DNA from: Polaribacter sargassicola
GTDB taxonomy: Bacteria > Bacteroidota > Bacteroidia > Flavobacteriales > Flavobacteriaceae
Assembly (NCBI RefSeq): GCF_021991835.1
Contig: NZ_JAHDAU010000002.1
Span: 124,001 to 188,000, forward strand
DNA length: 64,000 nucleotides
Direction: 5' to 3'
Below, piece by piece: positions 30,424 through 40,659 of the stretch. The notes beneath the pieces were generated by a model. That model saw only the letters and a list, made by a program, of their open reading frames with translations, was not told the DNA's origin and made no database searches. Within the stretch, counting starts at the first letter, position 1; every line of letters starts with the position of its first letter. The translations under genes were made by a program, and so were the position numbers.

Positions 30424-31134
30424 ATGATGACAACTGAGGATAGAAAAATTAAAGAAAAATTAAAAACAAAAACTTGGAATGAAATAAAAACTAACGACTC
30501 TTGGGCTATTTTTAAAATTATGGCAGAGTTTGTAGATGGTTACGAAAAATTAAGTAAAATAGGTCCGTGTGTATCTATTTTTGGCTCTGCTCGTACAAAA
30601 CCAGATCATCCTTATTATAAATTAGCAGAAGAAGTTGCTTTTGAGCTAACACAACATGGTTATGGTGTTATTACTGGTGGAGGACCTGGTATTATGGAAG
30701 CTGGTAATAAAGGTGCACATAGAGGAAAAGGAACTTCTGTTGGTTTAAATATAGAACTACCTTTTGAGCAGCATGATAATCCGTGGATAGATCAAGGTAA
30801 AAGCTTAGACTTCGATTACTTTTTTGTTAGAAAAGTAATGTTTGTAAAATATTCGCAAGGTTTTGTTGTAATGCCTGGTGGTTTTGGCACAATGGATGAA
30901 CTTTTTGAAGCTATCACATTAATCCAAACTAATAAAATAGGTCGTTTTCCAATTGTTTTAGTTGGTTCTAAATTTTGGGGAGGTTTACTAGATTGGATTA
31001 AAAACACTCTTTTAGAAGAAGGTAATATTAGCGAAAAAGACTTAAATTTATTTAGAGTTGTAGATACTGCACAAGAAGCTGTAGAACACTTAAACAACTT
31101 TTACGATAAATATCAATTAAAACCAAACTTCTAA
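30424..31134 (+). CDS. LOG family (TIGR00730) Rossmann-fold protein
   Basis: A 236-residue protein with the two LOG signatures: GGGPGIMEAGNKGA (about 83-96) and PGGFGTMDELFEA (about 153-165). Related proteins cleave nucleoside monophosphates such as cytokinin ribotides to free bases (phosphoribohydrolase), or are nucleotide pyrophosphate 5'-nucleotidases; the exact activity is not evident. Two consecutive ATGs make the exact start ambiguous by one codon. It follows uvrA by 52 bases. Confidence 0.88.
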   Translation: MMTTEDRKIKEKLKTKTWNEIKTNDSWAIFKIMAEFVDGYEKLSKIGPCVSIFGSARTKPDHPYYKLAEEVAFELTQHGYGVITGGGPGIMEAGNKGAHRGKGTSVGLNIELPFEQHDNPWIDQGKSLDFDYFFVRKVMFVKYSQGFVVMPGGFGTMDELFEAITLIQTNKIGRFPIVLVGSKFWGGLLDWIKNTLLEEGNISEKDLNLFRVVDTAQEAVEHLNNFYDKYQLKPNF

Positions 31135-31168
31135 AACAAAACTCTATTATATTTCTGTTTTTAAACAC

Positions 31169-31196
31169 ATTTGGTTAGCTTTACGGCTAACCAAAT
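31169..31196 (+). terminator. Terminator after the LOG gene
   Basis: An 11-bp stem ATTTGGTTAGC / GCTAACCAAAT with loop TTTACG, followed by TTGTTATATTT. It begins 35 bases after the stop codon. Confidence 0.6.
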
Positions 31197-31248
31197 TTGT
31201 TATATTTAAGATTTACTTAAACAACATTAATATTTATATAAATTTATA

Positions 31249-34059
31249 TTGAGAAAACGTAACTACATATTATTATTGTGCTTTTTAATTTCACAAATAT
31301 TATTTTCTCAACAAAACGCTATCAAAATAAAATCTGAATTAGACGTTGTAAAAGACGAGTTAAAAATTCAGCAAGAAATTGTTTATTATAACACATCAGA
31401 CTCTATCTTAAATAATATTTACCTTCATAATTGGGCAAATAGTTATAGAGATAGAAAAACTCCTTTATCAAAAAGATTTATCAAAAATTATAAAAAAGAC
31501 CTCTACTTTGCTAAAGAAAAAGATTTAGGTTTTTCTAAAATAAAAAGTCTTTCTGTAAATTTTGAAAACACCGAATTTAACGAATTAAAAGATCATTCAG
31601 ATATAATAAACATTGCTCTAAACCAACCTTTACTACCTAATTCTAGCATTACTATAAATATTACCTACATTGTTAAACCACCAAATGCTAGGTTTACCAA
31701 TTACGGAAAAACAAAAACAGGTTATCATCTTAGAAACTGGTATTTAACACCTGCTATTTATCATAAAGAATGGCAATTAATGAGCAACTTAGATTTAGAT
31801 GATCTTTATGAAAAAGGTACCGATTTTAATATAGAGATTGATGTGCCTAAAGATTATGTTGTAGAATCTAATCTTTATCAATATGAAAGAAAAGAAGAAA
31901 AGACCACCAATTATTTTTTAATAGGAAAAAACAAAACAGACATTATTTTAGGTATAAACAAAATACCGCAACTTAAAACTTTTGTTACAGATTTAGCTAC
32001 CGTGCATACAGATGTTTTTTCTAAAGAGTTAGACATTAACTTAACTACAAACATATTAAACAGAGAACTCTTATTCTTAAAAAAATATTTGGGTAAATAT
32101 CCTCATTTAGAAATATACATAGACAAAGCAACACAAAGAAAAAATCCTATTTATGGTTTAAATCAATTACCCTCTTTTTTGCGCCCTTTTTCTGATACTT
32201 TTAAATGGGATATTACTATGTTTAAAGCTTTAACTAGACGATATTTAGAAAATACCCTTTTGCTAAACAAAAGAAAAGATTATTGGTTATTAGATGGTAT
32301 TCAAAACTATTTAATGATAGAATATATAGAAAAATATTATCCAGAAATTAAACTTTTAGGAAAAGTATCTGACTCTTGGTTTTTAAAAAAATTTAATATC
32401 TCTAAACTAGATTTTAATGATAAATACCCTTTTATTTATCAATTTACCGCTCGTAAATTTATAGACCAACCATTAAATACTCCTTCAGATTCTTTATCTA
32501 ATTTTAATAGAAAAATAGTAAGTAAATACAAATCTGGGTTAGGTTTTACTTTCTTAAAAGGCTATATTGGAGACAGTACTTTAAACAAAACAATTAAAGA
32601 ATTTTATCAAAAAAACTCTTTAAAAATCACTACTAGTAAAGAATTTAACAAGCTTTTATCTTCTAAAACAACTAAAAAAATAGATTGGTTTTTTGATGAT
32701 TTTATAAAAACCAATAAAAAAATAGACCACACAATTAAAAACTTAAATGTAGAAAAAGATAGTATTTCTTTAGTAATAAAAAACAAAAGAAACATTACAA
32801 CACCTGTAGCAATTTATGCATTAAAAGATAAGGATATAAAATTTAAGAAATGGATTTCTGATGTTGACAGCACTAAAAAAGTAAAATTTAAAAAAGGTGA
32901 TTATGATACTTTTGTTTTAAATTACGAAAACCTATATCCAGAATTAAACACTTTAGATAATTGGAAAAAAATTAACAAAACAATATTTCACAAACCAATT
33001 AAATTTTCTTTTGTAAAAGACATTAGTAGCCCAGACTATAACCAAGTATTTTATCAACCAGATGTTGCTTATAATTTTTACAACGGATTAATTCTTGGTT
33101 TAAAACTACATAACAAACCATTAATAAAACGAAACTTTACTTTTAAAGTATCTCCTTATTATGCCACAAAAAGCAACTCTGCCATAGGGTCATTCTCTTT
33201 CTCTTACGATCATTTTTTTGAAGATTCTAAACTACAAAAAGTAACTTATGGTTTATCTGGTAGCACCTCTGATTATGCACCTAATTTATCTTACAAATCT
33301 CTAATTCCGTATGTAAATATGGTTTTTAAAAGAAAAACTTTAAGAGATGCTACTTCAGAATCTATTGTTGCAAAATTATTACACATAGATAAAGAAATAC
33401 CTTTAGGAGAAATAAGAGGTCCTCAAGACAATTATAGTGTTTTAAGTTTAAGCTACAATTACTCTAACCCAGATATTATAAAAGAATTTAGATATCGTAT
33501 TAGTACAGAATTTGCCAAAAACTTTTCTAAAGCATCTATAGATCTTAGATTTAGATCTTTAACAACAACAGATACTCAATTAGATTTTAGGTTTTTTGCT
33601 GGCGCATTTCTTAGCAATAATACTAGAGGAGATTATTTTAGTTTTGGTTTAGATAGAAGTACAGATTATTTATTTCAACTTAGTTACTTGGGTAGATCAG
33701 AAAATTCTGGTTTTTTTAGTCAACAATTTATCATCTCAGAAGGTGGTTTTAAATCGATACTTCCTACCAGGTTTGCAAACCAGTTTATGTTTTCTAACAA
33801 TTCTAGTATAGGTTTATGGAGATGGTTAGAGGTTTATAATGATGTTGCTTTCTTAAAAAACAAAAATCAACCTCTTTATTTTGCTTATGAAAACGGAGTT
33901 AGATTTAACTTTGTTCATGAAATTTTCGAAATTTACTTCCCTTTTTATTCCAACAACGGTTGGGAAATTTCTCAAGAAGCTTATCCTCAAAAAATACGAT
34001 TCTCTTTAACTACAGACTTAAAAGCTATTTACAACTTTTTTAAACGTGGCTTTTTATAA
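31249..34059 (+). CDS. M1-peptidase-like exported protein with C-terminal beta-barrel, zinc site lost
   Basis: A 936-residue protein with a signal peptide (ends ILFSQ near residue 21). The N-terminal 520 residues follow the layout of M1 aminopeptidases: beta-rich domain to about 235, then a helical gluzincin domain. However the motifs are gone: the GxMEN position reads YGLNQLPSF, the HExxH position reads KALTR (326-330) and the later Glu is Asp349 (WLLDGIQNYL). From about residue 565 to the end the sequence alternates polar and hydrophobic strands, like an outer membrane barrel. It starts with TTG. A chaperone or assembly role is possible but unproven. Confidence 0.75.
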   Translation: MRKRNYILLLCFLISQILFSQQNAIKIKSELDVVKDELKIQQEIVYYNTSDSILNNIYLHNWANSYRDRKTPLSKRFIKNYKKDLYFAKEKDLGFSKIKSLSVNFENTEFNELKDHSDIINIALNQPLLPNSSITINITYIVKPPNARFTNYGKTKTGYHLRNWYLTPAIYHKEWQLMSNLDLDDLYEKGTDFNIEIDVPKDYVVESNLYQYERKEEKTTNYFLIGKNKTDIILGINKIPQLKTFVTDLATVHTDVFSKELDINLTTNILNRELLFLKKYLGKYPHLEIYIDKATQRKNPIYGLNQLPSFLRPFSDTFKWDITMFKALTRRYLENTLLLNKRKDYWLLDGIQNYLMIEYIEKYYPEIKLLGKVSDSWFLKKFNISKLDFNDKYPFIYQFTARKFIDQPLNTPSDSLSNFNRKIVSKYKSGLGFTFLKGYIGDSTLNKTIKEFYQKNSLKITTSKEFNKLLSSKTTKKIDWFFDDFIKTNKKIDHTIKNLNVEKDSISLVIKNKRNITTPVAIYALKDKDIKFKKWISDVDSTKKVKFKKGDYDTFVLNYENLYPELNTLDNWKKINKTIFHKPIKFSFVKDISSPDYNQVFYQPDVAYNFYNGLILGLKLHNKPLIKRNFTFKVSPYYATKSNSAIGSFSFSYDHFFEDSKLQKVTYGLSGSTSDYAPNLSYKSLIPYVNMVFKRKTLRDATSESIVAKLLHIDKEIPLGEIRGPQDNYSVLSLSYNYSNPDIIKEFRYRISTEFAKNFSKASIDLRFRSLTTTDTQLDFRFFAGAFLSNNTRGDYFSFGLDRSTDYLFQLSYLGRSENSGFFSQQFIISEGGFKSILPTRFANQFMFSNNSSIGLWRWLEVYNDVAFLKNKNQPLYFAYENGVRFNFVHEIFEIYFPFYSNNGWEISQEAYPQKIRFSLTTDLKAIYNFFKRGFL

Positions 34060-34245
34060 TTTTATTAAAATAATTTTAATTAGAACTACATAAAAATGCA
34101 TTTAACACAAATAATTCATCTTAAATGTTGTTTAAACTAAAAATTTTATCAAAATTACATTATACTCAATAAAACAACTACAAACAACATAAATATTACG
34201 ATATTGACAACGAATAAAACGTTTTTACTTTTCATTCAAAAACAC

Positions 34246-34253
34246 TACCTTTG
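34246..34253 (+). promoter_or_regulatory. -7 element upstream of the E1 gene
   Basis: TACCTTTG matches TAnnTTTG, 28 bases before the ATG. The 222-base intergenic stretch upstream (34060-34281) holds no other clear signal. Confidence 0.5.
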
Positions 34254-34281
34254 TTTGATACCTATTACACTGTAATAAATT

Positions 34282-36735
34282 ATGACAAAAATTGCAACCA
34301 AACCAACTAGTAAAGAACTTTCATTTAATGATTTTAGAGAAGAAGTTTTAAAAGACTACAAAATTGCCAAAATAAGTAGAGAATGTAGCTTACTAGGCCG
34401 TAGAGAGGTTTTAACTGGTAAAGCTAAATTTGGAATTTTTGGTGATGGAAAAGAAGTTCCGCAATTAGCTATGGCAAAAGCCTTTAAACTAGGCGATTTT
34501 AGATCTGGATATTATAGAGATCAAACATTTATGATGGCTATTGGCGAGTTAACTGCTCAACAGTTTTTTGCTGGTTTATACGCACATACAGACATTAAAG
34601 AAGACCCAATGTCTGCAGGTAGACAAATGGGTGGCCATTTTTCTACACACAGTTTAAACGAAGATGGTACTTGGAAAAATTTAACCAAACAATACAACTC
34701 AAGTTCAGACATCTCTCCTACTGCTGCGCAAATGCCTCGTTTATTAGGTTTAGCACAAGCATCTAAAGTGTATAGAAATGAAAAAAGTGTACAACATAAA
34801 AACAATTTTTCTATAGACGGAAACGAAGTTGCTTGGGGTACAATTGGTAACGCAAGTACTAGTGAAGGCATCTTTTTTGAAACTATTAATGGAGCTGGTG
34901 TTTTACAAGTACCAATGGTTATTAGTGTTTGGGATGATGAATATGGTATTTCTGTACACGCAAAACACCAAACAACTAAAGAAAGTATTTCAGAAATCTT
35001 AAAAGGATTTCAAAGAGATGATGAAAATAATGGTTACGAAATATTTGTAGTTAATGGTTGGGATTACGTTCAACTAATAGACACTTATAACAAAGCTGCC
35101 AAAATAGCTAGCGAAGAACACGTACCAGTATTAATTCATGTAAAAGAACTTACTCAACCTCAAGGACATTCTACCTCTGGTTCGCATGAAAGATATAAAG
35201 ACAAAGAAAGATTAAATTGGGAAAAAAACCACGACTGCATCTCTAAGATGAGAGAGTGGATTTTAAACTTCGAATTAGAAACTGAAACCGGAGAAGTTTT
35301 ACGTTTTGTAGACTCTGAAGAAGAAATTATATTAATAGAAAAAAGCGCAAAAAAAGAAGTTACTATCGCAAAAAGAAATGCATGGAACTCTTATATAAAC
35401 GAAATTAAATCTCAAGTTTTAGTTGCTAGTGATTTATTAGACAAAGTTATTAATAAAAGTAAAAACGGTGCTTTTATTACAAAATACAAAAACAACCTAA
35501 CCTCTATTACAGATCCTAGTAGAAAAGATGTTTTATCTGCAGTTAGAAAATCATTAAGATACTTACAAAATGAAGATTTTGCAGAAAAAATTTTACTACA
35601 AAATTTTATTAAAGATAGTTTAATAGACGCTCAAGAAAAATACTCTTCTTACTTACATAGTCAATCAGATTTTTCTGCTTTAAATGTTCCTACTAAGAAA
35701 CCAATTTATGCAGATAACAAAAACTTGGTAGATGCAAGAATTATTATGAGGGATAATTTTGATGCAATATTAAATAAATATCCAGAAGTATTAATTTTTG
35801 GTGAAGATGCGGGTTTTATTGGTGATGTAAATCAAGGATTAGAAGGTCTTCAAGAAAAATATGGAGACATTAGAGTTTCTGATACTGGTATTAGAGAAGC
35901 TACAATTATAGGCCAAGGTATTGGACTTGCTATGCGAGGTTTAAGACCAATTGCAGAAATTCAATACATAGATTATTTGTTGTATGCATTACAAATTATG
36001 AGTGATGATTTAGCAACGCTACACTATAGAACGTTTGGTAAACAAAAAGCTCCTTTAATCATAAGAACAAGAGGTCATAGATTAGAAGGTATTTGGCATG
36101 CTGGCTCTCCAATGGCGGGTATTATAAACAATGTTAGAGGTATGCACGTATTGGTTCCTAGAAATATGACCAAAGCTGCTGGATTTTACAATACTTTACT
36201 AGAAGGAGATGAACCTGCTTTAGTTATAGAATGTTTAAACGGCTATAGATTAAAAGAAGAATTACCTATTAATCTTGGTGAGTTTAAGACAATGATTGGT
36301 GTTGTAGAAACAATTAAAGAAGGTACAGATTTAACAGTTATTTCTTACGGATCTACTTTAAGAATTGTAGAAGAAGTTGCTAAAGAACTACAACAATCAG
36401 ATATAGATATCGAAGTTATAGATGCACAAAGTTTACTTCCTTTTGATTTAAACCATGATTGTGTAAAAAGTTTAGCCAAAACCAATAAACTACTAATTGT
36501 AGATGAAGATTTACCAGGAGGAGCTTCTGCTTATATTTTGCAAGAAATATTAGAAAAGCAAAACGGATATCAGTTTTTAGACAGTAAGCCTGCCACTCTA
36601 ACAGCCAAAGCACACAGAACTGCATATGGAACAGATGGAGATTATTTTTCTAAACCATCGGCAGAAGATATTTTTGAAAAAATTTACGAAATTATGAATG
36701 AAGTAAATCCACAAAAATACCCTAGTTTGTATTAA
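34282..36735 (+). CDS. Fused alpha/beta 2-oxoacid dehydrogenase E1 (branched-chain type)
   Basis: An 817-residue thiamine-diphosphate enzyme with the E1-alpha domain (about 20-410) fused to E1-beta (about 475-817). The alpha part contains GRQMGGHFS and the cofactor-binding stretch, which reads GNA(x26)DD (189-219) instead of the common GDG(x26)NN. The beta part has VLIFGEDAG, DTGIREATIIGQGIGLAM and VIDAQSLLPFD. Families like this decarboxylate branched-chain 2-oxoacids for the lipoamide dehydrogenase complex, feeding iso-fatty-acid synthesis typical of Bacteroidota. No E2 or E3 gene is adjacent. A strong terminator follows. Confidence 0.9.
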   Translation: MTKIATKPTSKELSFNDFREEVLKDYKIAKISRECSLLGRREVLTGKAKFGIFGDGKEVPQLAMAKAFKLGDFRSGYYRDQTFMMAIGELTAQQFFAGLYAHTDIKEDPMSAGRQMGGHFSTHSLNEDGTWKNLTKQYNSSSDISPTAAQMPRLLGLAQASKVYRNEKSVQHKNNFSIDGNEVAWGTIGNASTSEGIFFETINGAGVLQVPMVISVWDDEYGISVHAKHQTTKESISEILKGFQRDDENNGYEIFVVNGWDYVQLIDTYNKAAKIASEEHVPVLIHVKELTQPQGHSTSGSHERYKDKERLNWEKNHDCISKMREWILNFELETETGEVLRFVDSEEEIILIEKSAKKEVTIAKRNAWNSYINEIKSQVLVASDLLDKVINKSKNGAFITKYKNNLTSITDPSRKDVLSAVRKSLRYLQNEDFAEKILLQNFIKDSLIDAQEKYSSYLHSQSDFSALNVPTKKPIYADNKNLVDARIIMRDNFDAILNKYPEVLIFGEDAGFIGDVNQGLEGLQEKYGDIRVSDTGIREATIIGQGIGLAMRGLRPIAEIQYIDYLLYALQIMSDDLATLHYRTFGKQKAPLIIRTRGHRLEGIWHAGSPMAGIINNVRGMHVLVPRNMTKAAGFYNTLLEGDEPALVIECLNGYRLKEELPINLGEFKTMIGVVETIKEGTDLTVISYGSTLRIVEEVAKELQQSDIDIEVIDAQSLLPFDLNHDCVKSLAKTNKLLIVDEDLPGGASAYILQEILEKQNGYQFLDSKPATLTAKAHRTAYGTDGDYFSKPSAEDIFEKIYEIMNEVNPQKYPSLY

Positions 36736-36756
36736 TTGATTTTCTTCTAAAATTAT

Positions 36757-36792
36757 AAGCCCAAAAACATATTGTTTTTGGGCTTTTTTTTA
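36757..36792 (+). terminator. Intrinsic terminator after the E1 gene
   Basis: A 13-bp stem AAGCCCAAAAACA / TGTTTTTGGGCTT with loop TAT followed by a T run. It begins 22 bases after the stop. Confidence 0.9.
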
Positions 36793-36861
36793 ACAATTTT
36801 ATAAGAATCTATGGGTATTGATTTTAATAATTTAGTAGCTAATCCAAATTCAAACTAAACA

Positions 36862-39285
36862 ATGAAAAAAACACTACTCTTTTCATTGATTTTACTTCTT
36901 TCAATAACTTCTAATATAGAAGCACAAAGAAAAAAATCAAAAAACAAAAAAGAAGAAACCACCGAACAACCCAAAAAAGAAACAACACCTAAATACTCTG
37001 ATTTTGTTACAAAAAACACAAAAACAGACGACGGTTTATTTAAAATACATTTTAACAAAGACAAATATATTTACGAAATCCCTAAATCTTATCTAGGCAA
37101 AGAAATGTTACTTGTAACTAGATTAAAAGACATACCTTCTGGTTTAGGTGGCGGATATGTAAATGCAGGTACAAAAATAAACACACAAGTTGTTGTTTGG
37201 GAAAAATATAAGAATAAAATTTTACTAAAAGTAAAATCTTACAATGCTGTTGCAGAAGACTCTTTACCTATTTTTAAATCTGTAAAAGCTAATAATTTAG
37301 AGCCAATTATTCACTCTTTTGATATTAAAACAGAAAATACAAATGCTACTAGTGTGTTAATTGATGTTACTAAATTTTTCTCTTCAGACATTAAAGCTAT
37401 TTCTGGCTTATCATCAAGATTTAGAAGAACATACAAAGTTAAAAGATTAGATGCTGATAGAAGTTTTATTAGCAGTGTTAAAAGTTATCCTAAAAACATA
37501 GAAGTAGTTCAAAACTTTACTTTTGATGCAGATGCTCCTCCTAGTAATACAAGTACTAATACAATTACAATGAGAGTAAATCAATCTATGATTTTACTAC
37601 CAGAAAACCCAATGATGCCAAGAATTTCTGATAAAAGAGTTGGTTATTTTTCTATAGGAAATATAGATTATAGTTCTGAAGCCTTAAAAGCTGATGAAAA
37701 GAAATACATAAAAAGATGGAGGTTAGAGCCTAAAGATATAGAAGCTTATAAAAGAGGTGAATTGGTAGAACCAATTAAACCAATTGTGTATTATTTAGAT
37801 CCTGGTACTCCAGAAAAATTAAGAAAGTATATAAAACAAGGTGTTGATGATTGGGCAAAAGTTTTTGAAACTGCAGGTTTTAAAAATGCTATTATGGCAA
37901 AAATGCCTCCAACTAAAGAAGAAGATCCAGAGTTTAGTATGGAAGATGCTCGTTATTCTTCTATTAGATACGTAGCAAGCACAACCAGAAATGCTACCGG
38001 ACCAAGTGTTTCTGACCCTAGAACTGGAGAAATTATAGAAAGTGATATTATTTGGTATCACAACCACTTGCGTTCTTATAGAAATAGATATTTATTAGAA
38101 ACTGGTGCTGCAAATCCTTCTGCAAGAACTTTAGATACACCTGCAGAAGACATCGGAGAAATGATGAGAATGGTAATTTCTCATGAAGTTGGGCATGCCT
38201 TAGGTTTGCCTCATAATATGGCTGCAAGTTATGCATATCCTGTAGATTCTTTACGTTCTGGTAGTTTTACTCAGAAAAACGGAATAGCAGCAACCATTAT
38301 GGATTATGCTCGTTATAATTACGTTGCACAACCAGGTGATAAAGGTGTTAGATTTGTAAGACAACTAGGGCCTTATGATCATTATGCAATTAACTGGGGA
38401 TATCGTGTAATTACTGATGCCAACAAACCAGAAGACGAAGTAAAAACTTTAGACAAATGGATTGAAGACAAAGCAAACGACCCAATTTATAGATTTGGTG
38501 GACAACGTTTTGACCCTTCTGCACAAACCGAAGGAATAGGAAACGACCAAGTAAAAGCAAGTACTTATGGTGTAAAAAACTTAAAAATTGTTGCTAAGAA
38601 TCTTCCAAATTGGACTTCTGATCAAACAAACAACTATGATGATTTAAATGAATTATATGGCGAGTTATTAAGCGTTTGGGGTAGATATGCAGGTCATGTT
38701 GCAGGTAATATTGGTGGTGTTTACGAGTTTAATAAAAAACCTTCTCAAACTGGTGATGTATATGTTCCTGTTTCTAAATCTAAACAAAAAGAATCTATGG
38801 CTTGGTTGCAAGCAAATGTTTTTAAAACTCAAGATTGGTTATTAGATAAAAACATTTTAAACAAAATTGATGAAACTGGTTACACCAATAAACTAGGTAA
38901 CTATCAAAATAGATTTTTAAGTACTCTATTAAACTACAGAACTTTAGATAGAATGATAGAAGCAGAAGTAATTTCAGATAAATTTTATGCTGCATCAGAC
39001 ATGATTAAAGATCTTAGAAAAGGCATATTTTCTGAAACTAACGTTACTAAAAATGTAGACTTACAAAGAAGAAATCTTCAGAAATCTTTTATTGAAAAAA
39101 TGGGCAATTTACTAAATGATGAAGACTCTAAAAATAATGACATTTCTTCTATAGCAAGAGGTGAATTAGAGGTTTTAAAATACCAAGTAAATACAGCTAG
39201 TAAAAGAGCTGTAAATACAATTACAAAATACCATTATAAAGATTGTTATGCTAAAATTGATAAAATCTTAAATTCTAAGAAATAA
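36862..39285 (+). CDS. Secreted zinc-dependent metalloprotease (DUF5117/DUF4953 family)
   Basis: An 807-residue protein with a signal peptide (about 1-21) and a Lys-rich linker (about 22-46). The catalytic zinc motif HEVGHALGLPH is at 441-451 (His441, Glu442, His445, His451), and a Met-turn-like MDYARYNY follows near 480, as in metzincins. Upstream is the DUF5117-type region containing YFSIGNIDYSSEA. Proteins of this family are large periplasmic or outer-membrane peptidases of unknown substrate. The 3' end overlaps the convergent DUF2851 gene by 11 bases. Confidence 0.88.
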   Translation: MKKTLLFSLILLLSITSNIEAQRKKSKNKKEETTEQPKKETTPKYSDFVTKNTKTDDGLFKIHFNKDKYIYEIPKSYLGKEMLLVTRLKDIPSGLGGGYVNAGTKINTQVVVWEKYKNKILLKVKSYNAVAEDSLPIFKSVKANNLEPIIHSFDIKTENTNATSVLIDVTKFFSSDIKAISGLSSRFRRTYKVKRLDADRSFISSVKSYPKNIEVVQNFTFDADAPPSNTSTNTITMRVNQSMILLPENPMMPRISDKRVGYFSIGNIDYSSEALKADEKKYIKRWRLEPKDIEAYKRGELVEPIKPIVYYLDPGTPEKLRKYIKQGVDDWAKVFETAGFKNAIMAKMPPTKEEDPEFSMEDARYSSIRYVASTTRNATGPSVSDPRTGEIIESDIIWYHNHLRSYRNRYLLETGAANPSARTLDTPAEDIGEMMRMVISHEVGHALGLPHNMAASYAYPVDSLRSGSFTQKNGIAATIMDYARYNYVAQPGDKGVRFVRQLGPYDHYAINWGYRVITDANKPEDEVKTLDKWIEDKANDPIYRFGGQRFDPSAQTEGIGNDQVKASTYGVKNLKIVAKNLPNWTSDQTNNYDDLNELYGELLSVWGRYAGHVAGNIGGVYEFNKKPSQTGDVYVPVSKSKQKESMAWLQANVFKTQDWLLDKNILNKIDETGYTNKLGNYQNRFLSTLLNYRTLDRMIEAEVISDKFYAASDMIKDLRKGIFSETNVTKNVDLQRRNLQKSFIEKMGNLLNDEDSKNNDISSIARGELEVLKYQVNTASKRAVNTITKYHYKDCYAKIDKILNSKK

Positions 39286-40561
39286 CAATATTTCTATTTA
39301 ACAACTTAACACCTATTGCGCATTGTAAACAACGTTTCTTTGCGCAATAGTTATTTTTAAGCTCTAATAAAGCTTGAGATTCATAAGCATTTTTAGAAGT
39401 AATTTTAAGCTCATCAAATTTAGAAATAATAGTATTTTTTTCTGATTTTATTTTTTTAATAACTTCTAAAAAATCATTCTGCTCTACTTCTGTTCTATTT
39501 TTATGATATAAAAACTTTAAAGGAATAATTGTATTTATCAACAATAAATCTATAAACGATTTTGTTAATTTTTTTGATGATTTTTTAGACACTTTTTCAA
39601 AAGTATAATGTGTTTTCCAAAATAAATCTACATCAACATCAAACAAAAGATAAAACTCTTTTAATGTTTTAATTTGCATTATTTTAGAAAATAAATTTTG
39701 ATTTAAATGATACAAAGCTATTAATTGAGCAATGCGTATTGTAGGAAAATTAGGAGGTCGCATTCTAAAAAAAGAAAACTGATTTTTAGAAATTGATTTT
39801 AAATTATATTTATGTTGCAAGTATTTATACTCGTTTTTTAATTGTTGATAATACTCTTCTTGTACATTATCATCTAAAAAACCTGCTTGCCCAAACATTA
39901 AAGATGCTAACTGTTCTTTATTAAACCTAACTTTTCTTAACACACTAAAATCAAAAGATTTGGCTAAACCTAAAAAAACTTCGCCATTTACTTTTAACCC
40001 AAAATTCTTTGCTAATAATTGAAATAATACAGCCTCAAAATCATTTTTATTCTCATCTAAAAGAAATTTCATTTCATTAGATTTTCGCTCTAAACGTTCA
40101 AAAAACAAACGCTCTTTCCAATTTTCTAAAACAAAACTATCTATAGAGTTGATTTCATTTTCGCAAGAAATCCAACGTTGTTTTGCATTTAGTAAATTTC
40201 TATAATTATTTAATGCATATTTTAAAACAATATCTTTTAACTCTAAAACAGGCAAAGGTTTTTCATTTTTCATAAAAACAGCTACATCATCTTCCCAAAC
40301 AACATGCAAAATAACTGCATCGTAATTTTTATCTGTTTCATGATTGTGCACATACCAATCAGAAGATTTTAAATGAATTTCTACATTACCTGCCCAAATT
40401 TGATTATCTATTTTAAGTTGAGTATTTAAAAAATCTGGACCAGAATTATGATTATGAGTTCCCGTTTTAAGAACTATCAAGTCTTCTTTTTGGGTTGTCT
40501 GTAAACTACTAATAGAAAACAATTGGTATTGCCACACATAATGAAGAAAATCCTCATTCAT
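39275..40561 (-). CDS. DUF2851 family protein
   Basis: A 428-residue soluble protein of unknown function, characteristic of Bacteroidota. The N-terminal half carries the conserved TGTHNHNSGPDFLNTQLKID and WAGNVEIHLKSSDW stretch, suggestive of a nuclease-like metal centre, and the C-terminus has a cysteine cluster (CAKKRCLQC). I cannot assign an activity. It is divergent from the nitroreductase gene and convergent with the metalloprotease gene. Confidence 0.85.
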   Translation of the reverse strand: MNEDFLHYVWQYQLFSISSLQTTQKEDLIVLKTGTHNHNSGPDFLNTQLKIDNQIWAGNVEIHLKSSDWYVHNHETDKNYDAVILHVVWEDDVAVFMKNEKPLPVLELKDIVLKYALNNYRNLLNAKQRWISCENEINSIDSFVLENWKERLFFERLERKSNEMKFLLDENKNDFEAVLFQLLAKNFGLKVNGEVFLGLAKSFDFSVLRKVRFNKEQLASLMFGQAGFLDDNVQEEYYQQLKNEYKYLQHKYNLKSISKNQFSFFRMRPPNFPTIRIAQLIALYHLNQNLFSKIMQIKTLKEFYLLFDVDVDLFWKTHYTFEKVSKKSSKKLTKSFIDLLLINTIIPLKFLYHKNRTEVEQNDFLEVIKKIKSEKNTIISKFDELKITSKNAYESQALLELKNNYCAKKRCLQCAIGVKLLNRNIVIS

Positions 40562-40646
40562 AGTTTTTTCTTTTCAAGATACAAAAAATGTTTTTATAAC
40601 TACTTTTTAATTTCTCTAATAACAAAACTCATCAAAATTAATACCT

Positions 40647-40654
40647 TATTTTTG
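40647..40654 (+). promoter_or_regulatory. -7 element immediately before the nitroreductase start codon
   Basis: TATTTTTG (TAnnTTTG) ends 5 bases before the ATG at 40660. If used, transcription would begin at or next to the start codon and give a leaderless mRNA. Confidence 0.4.
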
Positions 40655-40659
40655 CATTT

